Below, piece by piece: positions 17,134 through 31,569 of a DNA stretch of 64,000 nucleotides. Position 1 is the stretch's first letter, and the number at the start of each line of letters is the position of its first letter. The notes under the pieces are model-generated. The model saw only the letters and a program-made list of their open reading frames with translations. It was not told the DNA's origin and did no database searches. Source of the stretch: Phocaeicola dorei (GTDB taxonomy: Bacteria; Bacteroidota; Bacteroidia; Bacteroidales; Bacteroidaceae); NCBI RefSeq assembly GCF_013009555.1, contig NZ_CP046176.1, positions 4,557,501-4,621,500 of the forward strand, read 5' to 3'. Position numbers and translations under genes: made by a program.

Positions 17134-18993
17134 TTATTTCAACAGTACTCCTATCTCACCAACAGCAGTTACTGCCTTATTATTTATTTCGGTAACAGGC
17201 TCCAATTTAAAATAACGGGCCGGATAAGTCTTTCCGAAACGTACAAAATAAGGAACAGGATTATGCATGATATTACTGAATTCACCTGTAGCGTCACACT
17301 TCATCCAATCCTTACCATTCCGGCTGACATAAAAGTTGTATTTATAGATAGTGCCAGTCAGATCCTCCTCCTGTGCAGGAGCATAACTAAAACCGGCTAT
17401 TTCCACTTCTTTACCCATATCAACCACCAAGGGAGTTAAAGTTTCGGTTTTCCAAACAGTTTCCTGTTTTCCATCAATGGCTGCGGCTGCATCCATGCCC
17501 ACTGTTTTCCAACCATCCACCGGGACATCACTCAAGGTTACTTTCATTGTTTTATCAACCAATGGTTCAGCATAATACAAGCCGATGTTACTGATATTGA
17601 CGGTTCCACGAGCACCCGTAATTGTCACTCTAACCTTTTCGGCATAACTATCTGAGAAAGGCAACAACCGTTTATATCCCACCGTAGTTCCCTCACCCAC
17701 ATGATGCCATGCGCCATTGGCAAACACTTCTACTGTAAAACCTTCCACACGCTGGCCTTTTGTAATATCCTCCTGAATTAAGAAAGTATTAACAAGTGTA
17801 TTCTTCCTCACCTTATATTCTTTCGTATCTCCTACTTTGGCTGTCCATATTCTATTTCCCTTCTCAACTTTATTATCGGCAAAGGTCTTTTTTATATATT
17901 CCGTCAACTCCTTGATACGTTTCACATCATTCTCGTGCATCAAACCACGTTTATCGGGTGGAATATTCAGCAACAAAACAGAGTTACAGCCCACAGAACG
18001 ATAATAAATATTCACCAAGTTGGCAAGTGAACGAACTTGATTATCCTGTTCGGCATGATAGAACCATCCCGGACGGATAGAAACATCAACTTCAGAAGGA
18101 TACCAGAACAAATCCGATGCTTTAGATACCAATTCACGGCTTCCCAAATCCTTGGACATAGCATTTATGCCCAATCTCTTATAGACTTCATCAGAACCCA
18201 GATAAGAATTAGGCATCAAAGCCGTTGCACTCCATTCCGTGGTACGTCCCAATCCACCTTCATTACCTACCCAACGCACATCATCGCCCATGATAGCGGT
18301 AACTGCCTTAGGTTGAAGACGACGGATAGTCTTCAAAATAGCGTCCCAATCATATTCCTGCTTCTTTCCGTTAGGTCCTTCGCCATTAGCTCCATCAAAC
18401 CATACCTCGTGCACTTCTCCATAATTGGTAAGCAGTTCAGTCAGCTGTTCGATGAAAAACTTATTATAAGCTTCTCCTTGTCCGTAACATTCCGCATTAC
18501 GATCCCAAGGAGAAAGATAAACTCCGAATTTCAATCCATACTTGTCACAAGCTTTGCGGAGCTCCTGTACCACATCCCCTTTTCCGTTTTTCCATGGAGA
18601 AGAAGCAACCGAATGCTTGGTTGTCCGGGTAGGCCACAAACAGAAACCATCGTGATGCTTGGCAGTAATGATAGCCATTTTGAAGCCACCTTCCTTCAGA
18701 GCTCTTACCCATTGTTCACAATCCAATTCGGTAGGATTGAAAATGGCCGGATCTTCTTTACCATCTCCCCATTCACGACCTGTAAAGGTATTAATACCAA
18801 AATGAAGGAAACAAGTGAATTCCATTTGTTGCCATGCCAACTGTTGCGGTGTAGGCACCAAGCGGGAAGCCATATCTATCTTCTGTGCCGTAGTCGCTCC
18901 TGCCGGAAAAGCTACGTGTTTCTCATAATACTCCTGTGCCTGAGTTCCCAGAAAAGCACAAAGTAAGGCTGCGGTTAGAATCGTTTTTCTCAT
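17134..18993 (-). CDS. GH29 alpha-L-fucosidase with C-terminal F5/8 type C domain
   Basis: A 619-residue secreted enzyme with signal peptide MRKTILTAALLCAFLGTQAQ. The catalytic barrel shows FTCFLHFGINTFTGREWGDG, TAKHHDGFCLWPT and VWFDGANGEGPNGK, where Asp200 of WFDG is the predicted nucleophile. The pattern resembles the GH29-B group, which prefers alpha-1,3/1,4-linked fucose of Lewis-type structures; that assignment is inferred. After about residue 480 a discoidin-like domain (ETVWKTETLTPLVVDMG, PARYFKLEPV) may bind carbohydrate. It is the last gene of the PUL, 17 bp after the GH2 gene. Confidence 0.92.
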   Translation of the reverse strand: MRKTILTAALLCAFLGTQAQEYYEKHVAFPAGATTAQKIDMASRLVPTPQQLAWQQMEFTCFLHFGINTFTGREWGDGKEDPAIFNPTELDCEQWVRALKEGGFKMAIITAKHHDGFCLWPTRTTKHSVASSPWKNGKGDVVQELRKACDKYGLKFGVYLSPWDRNAECYGQGEAYNKFFIEQLTELLTNYGEVHEVWFDGANGEGPNGKKQEYDWDAILKTIRRLQPKAVTAIMGDDVRWVGNEGGLGRTTEWSATALMPNSYLGSDEVYKRLGINAMSKDLGSRELVSKASDLFWYPSEVDVSIRPGWFYHAEQDNQVRSLANLVNIYYRSVGCNSVLLLNIPPDKRGLMHENDVKRIKELTEYIKKTFADNKVEKGNRIWTAKVGDTKEYKVRKNTLVNTFLIQEDITKGQRVEGFTVEVFANGAWHHVGEGTTVGYKRLLPFSDSYAEKVRVTITGARGTVNISNIGLYYAEPLVDKTMKVTLSDVPVDGWKTVGMDAAAAIDGKQETVWKTETLTPLVVDMGKEVEIAGFSYAPAQEEDLTGTIYKYNFYVSRNGKDWMKCDATGEFSNIMHNPVPYFVRFGKTYPARYFKLEPVTEINNKAVTAVGEIGVLLK

Positions 18994-19010
18994 TTTTCTT
19001 TATTACTAGG

Positions 19011-24394
<5,384 letters not shown>

Positions 24395-24411
24395 GATATA
24401 TGCTATTTTTC

Positions 24412-26001
24412 TTATTCTTTGTCTCTATCGGGTGAAAAGCGTACCGGATCATTATACTGCTCCTGCAATCTTGCCAATTCAGCCTTCAGCTCCGTCACAA
24501 CCGGTTCATATTCTTTCTGACCATAAAGATTGTGCATTTCCGTAGGGTCTGCCTGTAAATCATACAATTCCCATACATCAATATCATTATAGAAATGAAT
24601 TAATTTATAACGCTCTGTACGTACACCATAGTGACGTTTCACCATATGTTCTGCCGGATATTCATAAAAATGATAATACAATGATTTGCGCCAATCAGCA
24701 GGTTTTTCTCCTTTCAACAGTGGAAGCAACGAAACACCTTGGATATCTTCAGGAACAGGAGCACCTGCCAATTCCAGAAAAGTAGGTGCATAATCTATGT
24801 TTTGCACTAATTCTGTAATATCACCTTTCCGGTCGAAACCTTTGGGCAACCGCATTATAAGCGGAGTATGCATGGATTCTTCGTACATAAAGCGTTTGTC
24901 AAACCAACCATGTTCTCCCATATAGAAGCCTTGGTCTGAAGTATAAACCACCAAGGTATTGTCCAGCATATTCTTTTCTTTCAGATAATCCAGTACACGG
25001 CCTACATTATCATCCAACGATTTCACTGTTTTCATATAGTCACGCATATAGCGCTGGAACTTCCAATCGGCCAGTTCTTTACCCTGAGGATTCTTTTTAT
25101 AAAAGTCATCAATAATGGGACCATAAAACTTATCCCATGCCGCACGCTGCCCCTCATCCATACGTCCGATATAATTTTCATAAAGAGCCTTCAAACGGGT
25201 TTGTTTATCGGGGCGAAGCATCTTAAGGTCATAAATCATATCCATATCCTTCACGATGCTCATTTCCTGTGCCGCTGCCGCAGGGCGTCCTTCATAATCA
25301 TCAAAGAAATTATCGGGCAACGGAAAAGTTTTATCTTCATACAAAGACAAGTTACAAGTATCTGCCAGCCAGTTGCGATGAATAGCCTTGTGATGAATTA
25401 AAATACAAAAAGGTTTGTCCTTATCTCGTTTGTTCTCCATCCAGTCTATGGCATCATCAGTAATGAGATTGGTTATATACCCATGTTTTTGAATGGTGTC
25501 ATTGTCTTGCGTAATAAAATCCGGATTATAATAATCACCTTGTCCGGGTACAATCTCCCAATAATTGAAACCTGTGGGCAAACTCTCTAAGTGCCATTTT
25601 CCGATAAGGGCGGTCTGGTATCCGGCCTGTTGCAGCAGCTTCGGAAAAGTCTGTTGCGAACCATCAAATATACAAGTGGTATTATCATAGAATTTATTAG
25701 CACAACTATGCTTGCCGGTAATCATGCAGGCACGGCTGGGACCACTCAATGAATTGGCCACAAAACTATTTGTAAAACGCACTCCATCATTAGCAATGCG
25801 GTCAAGGTTGGGCGTTTCCATATAACGCTTGTCATAGCAACTCATCATCTGGGCAGTATGGTCATCGGTCATTATATACACGATGTTGTAAGGTTTCTGC
25901 TCCTCAGTTTTCTTTTGTGAAGCGCATGATGACAGAGATGCCACAGCAGTAATGCCGGTCAAAGAAAAAAATAATCCTGATTGTAGGTTGTTCATATTCA
26001 T
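24412..26001 (-). CDS. S1 family sulfatase, serine type
   Basis: A 529-residue lipoprotein-like sulfatase when started at the ATG at 26001 (MNMNNLQSG); the lipobox LSSC ends at Cys26. Metal-binding IVYIMTDDH and the signature SGPSRACMITG place the formylglycine precursor at Ser86 (SxPxR), so maturation requires anSME, which is encoded at 10570-11805. Further landmarks are ALIGKWHLES and SDQGFYMGEHGWFDKR. The overall pattern resembles GlcNAc-6-O-sulfatase-type (S1_11-like) enzymes, but I assign that only tentatively. It is the first enzyme gene after susCD and starts after a terminator-like hairpin and a promoter-like box. Confidence 0.92.
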   Translation of the reverse strand: MNMNNLQSGLFFSLTGITAVASLSSCASQKKTEEQKPYNIVYIMTDDHTAQMMSCYDKRYMETPNLDRIANDGVRFTNSFVANSLSGPSRACMITGKHSCANKFYDNTTCIFDGSQQTFPKLLQQAGYQTALIGKWHLESLPTGFNYWEIVPGQGDYYNPDFITQDNDTIQKHGYITNLITDDAIDWMENKRDKDKPFCILIHHKAIHRNWLADTCNLSLYEDKTFPLPDNFFDDYEGRPAAAAQEMSIVKDMDMIYDLKMLRPDKQTRLKALYENYIGRMDEGQRAAWDKFYGPIIDDFYKKNPQGKELADWKFQRYMRDYMKTVKSLDDNVGRVLDYLKEKNMLDNTLVVYTSDQGFYMGEHGWFDKRFMYEESMHTPLIMRLPKGFDRKGDITELVQNIDYAPTFLELAGAPVPEDIQGVSLLPLLKGEKPADWRKSLYYHFYEYPAEHMVKRHYGVRTERYKLIHFYNDIDVWELYDLQADPTEMHNLYGQKEYEPVVTELKAELARLQEQYNDPVRFSPDRDKE

Positions 26002-26031
26002 AAATTTAAATAAGCAAAGAATTAACATCCG

Positions 26032-26039
26032 CAAAGATA
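26032..26039 (-). promoter_or_regulatory. Candidate internal promoter before the sulfatase
   Basis: The minus strand reads TATCTTTG 30 bp before the sulfatase start, inside the PUL. No clear -33 element. An 11-bp inverted repeat, TTTCTTGTCTG (26055-26065) and CAGACAAGAAA (26108-26118), lies just upstream of it. Confidence 0.45.
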
Positions 26040-26124
26040 CAAGTTATATTATTGTTTCTTGTCTGGAAATGACTATTTTATATCTGAGAATGTCCAGAAA
26101 CAGGTTACAGACAAGAAAAAAACA

Positions 26125-26152
26125 GATGCAAGGCGCAGGTGCGCCCTGCATC
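26125..26152 (-). terminator. Terminator-like hairpin between susD and sulfatase
   Basis: GATGCA/TGCATC and GGCGCA/TGCGCC form a stem of 12 bp with one mismatch and a tight loop; on the minus strand it is followed by TGTTTTTTTT. It lies 50 bp after the susD stop and could reduce expression of the enzymes relative to susCD. Confidence 0.75.
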
Positions 26153-26202
26153 CGGAAAAATCCAATAAAGACCTATTGAATAAAGCGTTCTATCATGTTT
26201 CC

Positions 26203-28038
26203 TTAATTAGTATAACCATAATTATTGTCACTATAGTCAAGAGCTGAATTGGTGTCTATCTCATCTTTCGGAACCGGGAGCAATAAATTTTTCTTCAAGA
26301 AATTTTCATCATTCAAATTTCCATCATTAAAAATACGTTCTCCCCAATTGCCGTTCCGTTTAGGATTATTGGCCACTGATTCTTGAATAATTCCATGCCC
26401 ATTGTTGACCTCAAAAGCCTTTTTCAGAAACTCTGTGCCGCGTAAACGCATTTTCTGATACATTTCCGGTTCACCGGCACCTTCAAAAATACGTTCAAAA
26501 TAAATTTTCTCACGCACTTGTTCTTTAGACAAGCCACTCCTCCAGTCAGCCGGCTGAGATGCGTTTCCTGATTGACGCGCTCTCTTCAGCACCTCATTGG
26601 CAAATGTTATCGCCTTATCAGTCTGCCCCAATTCATTATATACATCCGCTGCCATCAGTAACATATCTGCATAACGATACAAAATTAAATTCTTATGACT
26701 GTTATTACCACTCTGCTCAGGATCCCACGGCTTCTTGAAATAGGGCCATGACTTTGTATTGGTAGATGGCTTTTTTGTCGCATTTTCCAACAAAGACAAC
26801 AAGCCTTTCAAATACCCTTTTTCAGCGGGAGTCGCAGTAGCCGTATCGGCAATCATAGCATAAAGTTCTTCAGCTTTCGGACTAGCCGGATCAGCTAACT
26901 TCTCGTAAGGAATCCGTCCTACATACAACTTGGGTTTCTTCCATCCGGCAGGTTTTTCTTCTCCTCCAATGGTATATGTAAAATAAGGATATGCATATAC
27001 AGTATCGCGTGCCGAAGCTATAGGCTCCTCTTTAGGTTTCTCACCTTTTCCTACTCCGGCATAAGACTTCCAATAAGTCAGGAATGTGCTTTCAATACGT
27101 GGATCACCGGGATAAGTAGCCCAAAAATAATCATACAAAGCTTTTGAAGCACGTATGCGGTCCCAAGCCTGCCCATTACAAGAGCCATTAGGAGCGACCA
27201 GCCAGCTACCCCGGTTACGGGTGGTAGAACCTGCAAGTGCAAAATTCAATTGAAAAATAGATTCCGGAGAACCTTGTACATAATCAACAAACAAATCACT
27301 GAATTTATCCGCCAGCCGATATTTAGGCATTACCTCATCAAAACACGCTTTCGCCTTCTCCCAAGCCGTATTATCACCCTGACAGCCCAAAGTATGATAA
27401 AGTTTTCCTAGATACGCTTTCGCTGCCCACTTCGTTGCAAAACCGTCATCATCTTTTTCCGGTAAATTCTCATAAGCGAACTCCCAGTCAGTACGTACCA
27501 ATTCAAAGACCTCATTTTTAGGAGAACGAGGAACAGCTACTCCGTCATGAGCAGAGGGAGTGGTCTTTAAAGGTACATCTCCATAGGTAACTGCCAAATT
27601 GTAATAAGCCAATGCACGCAAAAAACGAGCAGCCGCTTCCATTGGCAATTTATCAGCCGATTCTAACGGACTATCGGCAATATTGGCAATGAATGCATTT
27701 GTTTCACCAATCACTTTATACATCCCTCTCCACGCCATTGTGTTTATAGTTTCATCAATTCCTCCGTCCATAGAGACCAATAAATCTGTAGAACTGCCAT
27801 TTGTTTGTGACCATCCAAAACCACAATATCCAAATGTTACTTCCTGCCATGCCTGGCCATAAGCATTATCAGCCGACATATATCCGTAACATCCCATCAA
27901 AGCCTGTTTGGCATTTTCCACAGTACTAAACTGAGTTTTTGTATTTATCGTATATTGCGGGTCTTCATCCAGCCACGATTCGCAGGATGCCAATAACAAA
28001 GCACCTGCTAATAAAAATATATATTTTAGTTTTTTCAT
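26203..28038 (-). CDS. SusD/RagB family outer-membrane glycan-binding lipoprotein
   Basis: A 611-residue lipoprotein with lipobox LLASC (MKKLKYIFLLAGALLLASCESWLDEDP). The WLDEDP start, tetratricopeptide-like helices, the RFLRALAYYNLAVTYGDVPL block and the C-terminal NLILYRYADMLLMAADVYNELG and RIFEGAGEPEMYQKMRLRG blocks are typical of SusD. SusD proteins sit on the cell surface as a lid over the SusC barrel and bind the oligosaccharide. It starts 28 bp after its susC partner. The ligand is inferred from neighbouring enzymes as a sulfated, fucosylated host glycan. Confidence 0.96.
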   Translation of the reverse strand: MKKLKYIFLLAGALLLASCESWLDEDPQYTINTKTQFSTVENAKQALMGCYGYMSADNAYGQAWQEVTFGYCGFGWSQTNGSSTDLLVSMDGGIDETINTMAWRGMYKVIGETNAFIANIADSPLESADKLPMEAAARFLRALAYYNLAVTYGDVPLKTTPSAHDGVAVPRSPKNEVFELVRTDWEFAYENLPEKDDDGFATKWAAKAYLGKLYHTLGCQGDNTAWEKAKACFDEVMPKYRLADKFSDLFVDYVQGSPESIFQLNFALAGSTTRNRGSWLVAPNGSCNGQAWDRIRASKALYDYFWATYPGDPRIESTFLTYWKSYAGVGKGEKPKEEPIASARDTVYAYPYFTYTIGGEEKPAGWKKPKLYVGRIPYEKLADPASPKAEELYAMIADTATATPAEKGYLKGLLSLLENATKKPSTNTKSWPYFKKPWDPEQSGNNSHKNLILYRYADMLLMAADVYNELGQTDKAITFANEVLKRARQSGNASQPADWRSGLSKEQVREKIYFERIFEGAGEPEMYQKMRLRGTEFLKKAFEVNNGHGIIQESVANNPKRNGNWGERIFNDGNLNDENFLKKNLLLPVPKDEIDTNSALDYSDNNYGYTN

Positions 28039-28066
28039 TTTACAAAAAAATTATCGGTTAAACTAT

Positions 28067-31000
28067 TTAAAAGGCCACATTTAATCCAAAGACATAAGAA
28101 CGTTGGCTTGGAAATGCATTCATATCAATGCCCGGGCGTAATCCATCAAAAGCAAACGAATTGATTTCCGGATCGTATCCACTGTAATTAGTGATGACAA
28201 ATGCATTTTTAACCGAAGCAAATACACCTATATTCTGAAAGCCGATTTTCTTCATCCAAGATTTTGGCAATGTATAATTCAAAGTGATATCCGAACAACG
28301 CAAGTAACTTCCATCCTCAATATAACGGTCATAAACCACGTTCTTTACATTCGCCGTAGCCGACGGATAAAGATTTGAATGATTTTCTTCCGTCCAGATA
28401 TTCCGGAATGCTTCTTGTGTCAAATTACCAGCTTGCCGAGAGGGCGTATAATAACGGATATTCGTATTCAATATCTGATTACCATGCACACCATTAAAAG
28501 AAGCCGAGACAGACAGGTCTTTCCAGGCAATACGAGTTTGGAAACCATAAGTAAAGTCCGGATTCGGATTGCCTAAAATGGTTTTATCCTTTTCATCCAC
28601 AACACCATCCTCATTCATATCCACCGCTTTTATATTACCGGCTCCCAAGTCATTGGCCACAGAACTGGAATAATATTTGGTTGATCCGTCAGCAGCCGTA
28701 TAAGCAACTTTTCCATCTACAATATCTTCCGGCTGAATAATACCTTGAGTCTTATATCCGAAGAACAATCCCGGTGCCTCACCTGCAATGAAAAGATTAG
28801 CAATACCAAAATGATCCCCTATAGAAGTTCCCTGATATCCACGCACATTTTTCAAGGTTCCAAAATCTGTCGGTGCAAAACCCAGATCACCAATTTTTGA
28901 TTTATTAAAACCAATGTTTCCGCCCAAACTCCAACTCCAACCGTTCAAGTTACGGAGAATATCTCCATTCAAACTAATTTCAACACCTTTGTTTTTCAAC
29001 GAACCTTGATTCAACATCACACTTGCAAAACCACTGGAAGCAGGCAATGAACGCGAAATAAGCAAATCATTAGTTTTTTTCTGATATACATCTACTGATC
29101 CTGACAGACGGCTGTTGAAAAAAGCAAAATCAAAACCCACATTCCAAGAAGATGTACGTTCCCACTTCAACCCGTCATTCTGCAAATTGCTTACCGCCAT
29201 TGCCAAAATCTGATCCCCTGTGGCTTTTGCATAATCTATTATTTGTGAATAATCAGAGAAAGTAGCATAAGGATTAATGCCCTGATTGCCTGTAACACCA
29301 AAACCTAAACGTATTTTCATTTGATTCAACCAGTTAATATTCTTCATAAATTCTTCCTGCTCCATACGCCAAGCTAAAGAGAAGGAAGGAAAGTAAGACC
29401 ATCGGTTACCCTTTTTGAATTTACTTGATCCGTCCGCACGTACAGATGCAGTAAGCAAATATTTATCATAAGCAGAAAGATTGATACGACCTAGATAAGA
29501 CAGTAACTGATAATCCTTTTGGGTAGGTTGTTCATGAGTCTTCACAGAAGCAAGGTGTAACCCTTTTGTACGTAAGTCAAAATTAGAGAAACGAGTACCC
29601 TTCACATTCTTATTCAAGAATGTATGTCCGTCATAAGTTACACCAGCAGTAGCTCCCAGATGAATACCTTTCGCCAAGTCAATATTTAAATTCAATAAGT
29701 TTTCTATATTATAATTGGTCTTATTCAAGTTAGCCATGGCTAGCACACCTTGATCATTAGCACCGATAGTGAGCTGCATACCATACCAACGAGCACGTTC
29801 GTTTATATTCACATTTCCCCCGGCACGAAGATTATACGAAAGATATTTGCAAATATTCCATTTCAAATCCAGACTACCGCCAAAGCTTTTATCATCCGTT
29901 ATATCATCATAGTCATCCCGCCAGCTATAAACAGTAGTTTTTGCATCCATGTCCGTTTGTAATGTCGGGTCGTCTGCCGGAATTTCATAAGGAGCTGTAT
30001 CCAGTACTGTACGTGCCAATGAACCGGCAATACCACCTGTCGTATTACCTCCGGTCATCATATCATTTTGTTTGATAGATCCATTCAGAGCAAGTGCCAT
30101 AGTAACGGACTTTGAAAGGTTAGCCGTAAGGTTTGCACGCAAATCACCTTGTTTAATACCTGTATTACTTACAATACCTTTTATATCCTTAAAGCCACCC
30201 GAAACATAATAAGTCATTGCATCCGATCCTCCGCTGACCGATGCAGAATAAACTTGAGAGAAAGCGGATGAATAGGCTTCTTTCTGCCAGTTCTTATAAC
30301 TCAAGACACGATAGTATTCAGGGTTGGTAGGATCTTTCTTATATTTATCCAAGTTTTCACCATACACATAATGCATCTCGCCATTTGCTTGCGGATAGTA
30401 CTTTTCCTCGCCGGAATTAGCCTTCATATTGGCATAAGCAGCGTATTGTTCCAGATTCAACATATTATGCAGGTTACGGGCGTCCGCAATAGTAAAGTTT
30501 GCAGTCACGTTTACTTTAGCCTTACCTGCCTTCCCTTTTTTAGTCGTAATGATAATAACACCATTCGCACCGCGGGAACCATAAATTGCCGTAGCCGAGG
30601 CATCTTTTAATACAGTGATATCTTCAATATCCGCAGGATTCAAAGCACTTAAAGGATCTTGCGCAATTTGGAAATCACCGCCACCCATAGCCGACTCTGC
30701 AAATTCCCCGGTGGAAGATTGCGGGACATTATCAATAACATACAGAGGCTGGTTATCTCCACGCAATGAGTTAGCGCCACGAATTGTCACAGAACTGGCA
30801 GCTCCCGGAGCAGCCATAGATGAAGTTACATTCAGCCCCGCCACCTTACCTTGCAACAGATTATTAAAAGAAGCTGTTTTAGAAGCATCGTTAGCATCCG
30901 GACGCAAGCTGGCGGTAGCACCGGTCAAATCACTCTTTCTTGCCGTACCATAAGCCACTACCACTACTTCATCCAATGTCTGAGTATCATCTTTCAACTG

Positions 31001-31288
31001 AACATTCAATACTTTTTTCCCTCCTACCGGCAATTGCTGGGTCACATAGCCAATAAAAGAAAACACTAATGTAGATTTGGAGTCAGGGACATCAATAGAA
31101 TAATTGCCATCAAAATCTGTAATGGTTCCCGTGGTTGTACCTTTCACTTGTACATTCACACCGGGCATCCCCTCGTTAGTACTATCAGTAACTTTACCTG
31201 TTACTTTTATCTGCTGGGCAAACATATCTGGAATTGCTGCCATACAGAAGACACACACTAGAAAAACGTTAAAGAGGTTCTTCTTCAT
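28067..31288 (-). CDS. SusC/RagA family TonB-dependent transporter
   Basis: A 1073-residue outer-membrane protein with signal peptide (MKKNLFNVFLVCVFCMAAIPDMFAQ). It then has a carboxypeptidase-regulatory-like domain (VTGKVTDSTNEGMPGVNVQV), the DEVVVVAYG TonB-box region near residue 110, and a plug domain with LRGDNQPLYVID and ATAIYGSRGANGVIIITTKKG. The 22-strand barrel ends in RSYVFGLNVAF. It imports oligosaccharides bound by SusD into the periplasm using TonB energy. It is the first gene of the PUL. There is no N-terminal STN domain, which fits HTCS rather than anti-sigma control. Confidence 0.97.
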   Translation of the reverse strand: MKKNLFNVFLVCVFCMAAIPDMFAQQIKVTGKVTDSTNEGMPGVNVQVKGTTTGTITDFDGNYSIDVPDSKSTLVFSFIGYVTQQLPVGGKKVLNVQLKDDTQTLDEVVVVAYGTARKSDLTGATASLRPDANDASKTASFNNLLQGKVAGLNVTSSMAAPGAASSVTIRGANSLRGDNQPLYVIDNVPQSSTGEFAESAMGGGDFQIAQDPLSALNPADIEDITVLKDASATAIYGSRGANGVIIITTKKGKAGKAKVNVTANFTIADARNLHNMLNLEQYAAYANMKANSGEEKYYPQANGEMHYVYGENLDKYKKDPTNPEYYRVLSYKNWQKEAYSSAFSQVYSASVSGGSDAMTYYVSGGFKDIKGIVSNTGIKQGDLRANLTANLSKSVTMALALNGSIKQNDMMTGGNTTGGIAGSLARTVLDTAPYEIPADDPTLQTDMDAKTTVYSWRDDYDDITDDKSFGGSLDLKWNICKYLSYNLRAGGNVNINERARWYGMQLTIGANDQGVLAMANLNKTNYNIENLLNLNIDLAKGIHLGATAGVTYDGHTFLNKNVKGTRFSNFDLRTKGLHLASVKTHEQPTQKDYQLLSYLGRINLSAYDKYLLTASVRADGSSKFKKGNRWSYFPSFSLAWRMEQEEFMKNINWLNQMKIRLGFGVTGNQGINPYATFSDYSQIIDYAKATGDQILAMAVSNLQNDGLKWERTSSWNVGFDFAFFNSRLSGSVDVYQKKTNDLLISRSLPASSGFASVMLNQGSLKNKGVEISLNGDILRNLNGWSWSLGGNIGFNKSKIGDLGFAPTDFGTLKNVRGYQGTSIGDHFGIANLFIAGEAPGLFFGYKTQGIIQPEDIVDGKVAYTAADGSTKYYSSSVANDLGAGNIKAVDMNEDGVVDEKDKTILGNPNPDFTYGFQTRIAWKDLSVSASFNGVHGNQILNTNIRYYTPSRQAGNLTQEAFRNIWTEENHSNLYPSATANVKNVVYDRYIEDGSYLRCSDITLNYTLPKSWMKKIGFQNIGVFASVKNAFVITNYSGYDPEINSFAFDGLRPGIDMNAFPSQRSYVFGLNVAF

Positions 31289-31342
31289 AGAATTAAATTT
31301 AAATTAGTAATTTATGATAGTTAACATTATTTTAATTTGTGG

Positions 31343-31350
31343 CAAATGTA
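31343..31350 (-). promoter_or_regulatory. Candidate -7 box of the susC-led PUL
   Basis: The minus strand reads TACATTTG, 54 bp before the susC start. No -33 consensus is visible, consistent with dependence on the HTCS activator encoded nearby. The divergent region 31289-31569 holds no gene. Confidence 0.55.
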
Positions 31351-31523
31351 GAGGAAAACAGAGGTATAAGAGGTACAATAATCACTATTTTTAAGTCCAA
31401 AATTAGCTAAAAAGGTCCATTTCACCGAGAAATAGTCAATTTTGGAGGAGGAATAAACAAAGTCGGAAACCTGGCTATTGTTTTTTTAAAGACAATGACA
31501 ACCGACCCAAATACAAAAACAAG

Positions 31524-31531
31524 TATCTTTG
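31524..31531 (+). promoter_or_regulatory. Candidate -7 box of the esterase gene
   Basis: TATCTTTG matches TAnnTTTG and lies 38 bp before the esterase start. The upstream ATTG...CAAT repeat (about 31477-31496) may be a regulator site shared with the divergent PUL. Confidence 0.5.
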
Positions 31532-31569
31532 TATCTCCAAATATGTTTTTATCCATTAATCAATATATT

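Noticed and set aside
18037..18966. 309-codon open frame on the plus strand opposite the GH29 gene
   Set aside because: It lies wholly antisense to a well-supported enzyme, has no recognisable domain and reflects codon bias of the real gene.
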